Shown here piece by piece: positions 63,004-64,000 of a DNA stretch of 64,000 nucleotides. The notes beneath the pieces were generated by a model, which saw only the letters and a program-made list of their open reading frames with translations, had not been told where the DNA came from and did no database searches. Source of the DNA: Chitinophaga parva (GTDB taxonomy: Bacteria; Bacteroidota; Bacteroidia; Chitinophagales; Chitinophagaceae); contig NZ_QCYK01000003.1 in the NCBI RefSeq assembly GCF_003071345.1, positions 868,001 to 932,000 on the forward strand, given 5' to 3'. Within the stretch, counting starts at the first letter, position 1. Every line of letters begins with the position of its first letter. Made by a program: the position numbers and the translations under genes.

Positions 63004-63654
63004 CTATTTAATAGTAACACCAATGCCCAGTTGTGCTTCGGAAGTTCTCCATTTTTCAAAGGATCTTTCTTCAATGCCGGTGTTATTCAGGTTGCTCAGG
63101 CCCTGCACGTAGCGGCCAAAGAAGCGCCAGTTGCCCAGGGTTACGTTCACGCCACCGATCACGCCAAAGTTGTTCTTCTTGAAAGCGCCGTGGCCCAGGA
63201 TCAGGTTCTCATCGTCGTACACCAGGATGCTGTATTGCGGACCTGCCACCACGCTGAGGATCTTGGAAAATTTGTATTGGGCCATTACGGGAACCGTGAT
63301 GTAGTTCAGGTTCACACGCTGGCGGCCCTTGGAATTATATTCGTCGATCACACCGGGTTTCTGGTAATAATCGTAGAAGTTATGGCTTTCGTTCTGGAAG
63401 CGGGTATACAGCAGATCAGCGGTAAGGCCCCAGTGCTTGTCCAGGCTATATTCTACAAAGCCGCCCGCGTTGAAGCCAGCTTTCATCCCCGCACTGAAAC
63501 CGGTACCATCAATGGTGGTCATGTCCAGGCTCACTTTAATGCCGTAGTGGAGCTTTGCATCTTCTTTCTTCTTGGCAGGGGCTGCGTCCTGCGCCATGGC
63601 GCCCGCGGTGAGACCCAGGATGGCAGTAGCAGTGAATAGTACTTTTCTGATCAT
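63004..63654 (-). CDS. Outer membrane beta-barrel protein (porin-like, OMP_b-brl family)
   Basis: 216 residues. Signal peptide MIRKVLFTATAILGLTAGAMAQ, a short KKKED stretch, then an eight-stranded barrel pattern (YGIKVSLDMTTI, GFNAGGFVEYSLDKHWGLTADLLYTRF, NYITVPVMAQYKFSKILSVVAGPQYSILV, RFFGRYVQGLSNL, AQLGIGVTIK). The motif NYITVPVMAQY is common to PF13568-type barrels of Bacteroidota. Role unknown; many are immune or adhesion related. Confidence 0.88.
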   Translation of the reverse strand: MIRKVLFTATAILGLTAGAMAQDAAPAKKKEDAKLHYGIKVSLDMTTIDGTGFSAGMKAGFNAGGFVEYSLDKHWGLTADLLYTRFQNESHNFYDYYQKPGVIDEYNSKGRQRVNLNYITVPVMAQYKFSKILSVVAGPQYSILVYDDENLILGHGAFKKNNFGVIGGVNVTLGNWRFFGRYVQGLSNLNNTGIEERSFEKWRTSEAQLGIGVTIK

Positions 63655-64000
63655 AGCGATGTAGTTAATTCCGGATGCAACATTAATGATCCTGCTTCAA
63701 TTGTGGTGTTTATGGCAGGTGATAATAGATGATACCCCGTTTTTGCCCGGCTGTTGTGCGGATTTTGTCGGTGAAATGTTGATCAGACAAAATTACCCTG
63801 CTGAGGTTTAAACCGGCGTTAATTATTGTTAAGAAATACCTGGATGACAGGTCTTGGCGGCGCAAAAATAGAAATTTCCGGCAAACAATCTCCAATTTCA
63901 GCCCACCGGCCCGCATCGGGCGGTGCCGGGGAATGGACGTGCATGTGGCGCATTCCCTGAATTTGGAAATTGTTTTGCGTAATGCTCCTGCTACTGGTTC
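63655..64000. other. Upstream region of the barrel gene, no gene seen
   Basis: About 346 bp. It carries the promoter of the minus-strand barrel gene (TAATGTTG about 30 bases upstream of its ATG on the minus strand is a one-base variant of the -7 element). An open 68-codon frame on the minus strand (63710-63916) has no recognisable character. Another gene may start beyond the window. Confidence 0.4.

Noticed and set aside
63710..63916. 68-codon minus-strand frame in the promoter region of the barrel gene
   Set aside because: No recognisable motif, and it lies where the promoter is expected.

Overview
The window looks like chromosomal DNA of a Bacteroidota member, most likely Chitinophagaceae (Chitinophaga-like). 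Reasons: a giant HYR-type repeat protein ending in the gliding-motility/T9SS type B C-terminal domain, a FecR-like anti-sigma fragment, an S9 dipeptidyl peptidase and M1 peptidase with Bacteroidota-type signal peptides, the futalosine-route gene mqnA, and many promoters with the Bacteroidota -7 element TAnnTTTG (best case TTTG-N19-TATATTTG before tatA). I see no phage, IS element, CRISPR array, rRNA or tRNA gene.

Layout. 1-9007: 3' part of a secreted repeat protein with 29 complete ~84-residue four-cysteine units plus one partial unit. 9250-15336: PepSY membrane protein, the trehalose operon treZ-treY, tatA. 15340-16538: tandem 43-bp repeat running into a truncated FecR-like gene, then a PAS protein with a histidine-kinase dimerisation motif but no kinase domain. 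16849-23296: NAD-dependent epimerase, BamA/TamA-like barrel, SMUG2-type glycosylase, a split YeeE/YedE transporter, thioredoxin, Pif1-like helicase. 23480-30779: ferritin-like DUF892 protein with oppositely charged tails, LCM methyltransferase, class I aldolase, small orphan gene, DPP-IV, two membrane proteins. 30785-37274: ornithine aminotransferase, Kir channel, acyl-CoA-binding protein, lepA, manA, yraN. 37593-45016: a regulatory island of two divergent sigma-54 activators and a TPR sensor kinase. 45090-51886: purB, mqnA, M1 peptidase, peptide-binding lipoprotein, fatty acid desaturase.

52007-57552 is the most notable part. Four minus-strand genes (UbiA-family prenyltransferase, DprE1-like oxidase, DprE2-like reductase, HAD phosphatase), two of the three junctions overlapping as TAATG, match step for step the mycobacterial route from PRPP to polyprenyl-phosphoryl-D-arabinofuranose. 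A divergent GT-C-like membrane protein is a candidate arabinosyltransferase. 57583-64000 holds ordinary accessory genes (DUF2568, YdeI-like, 2H phosphoesterase, EamA exporter, DUF3175 protein with a histone H1-like tail, cupin, luciferase-like oxidoreductase, outer membrane barrel).

Between genes there are several inverted 'stutter' repeats (a 30-bp perfect pair between lepA and manA; a 12-mer shared by two loci 17 kb apart), three operator-like ATACCA sites before the Kir channel gene, and a sigma-54 promoter in front of one of the sigma-54 activators.
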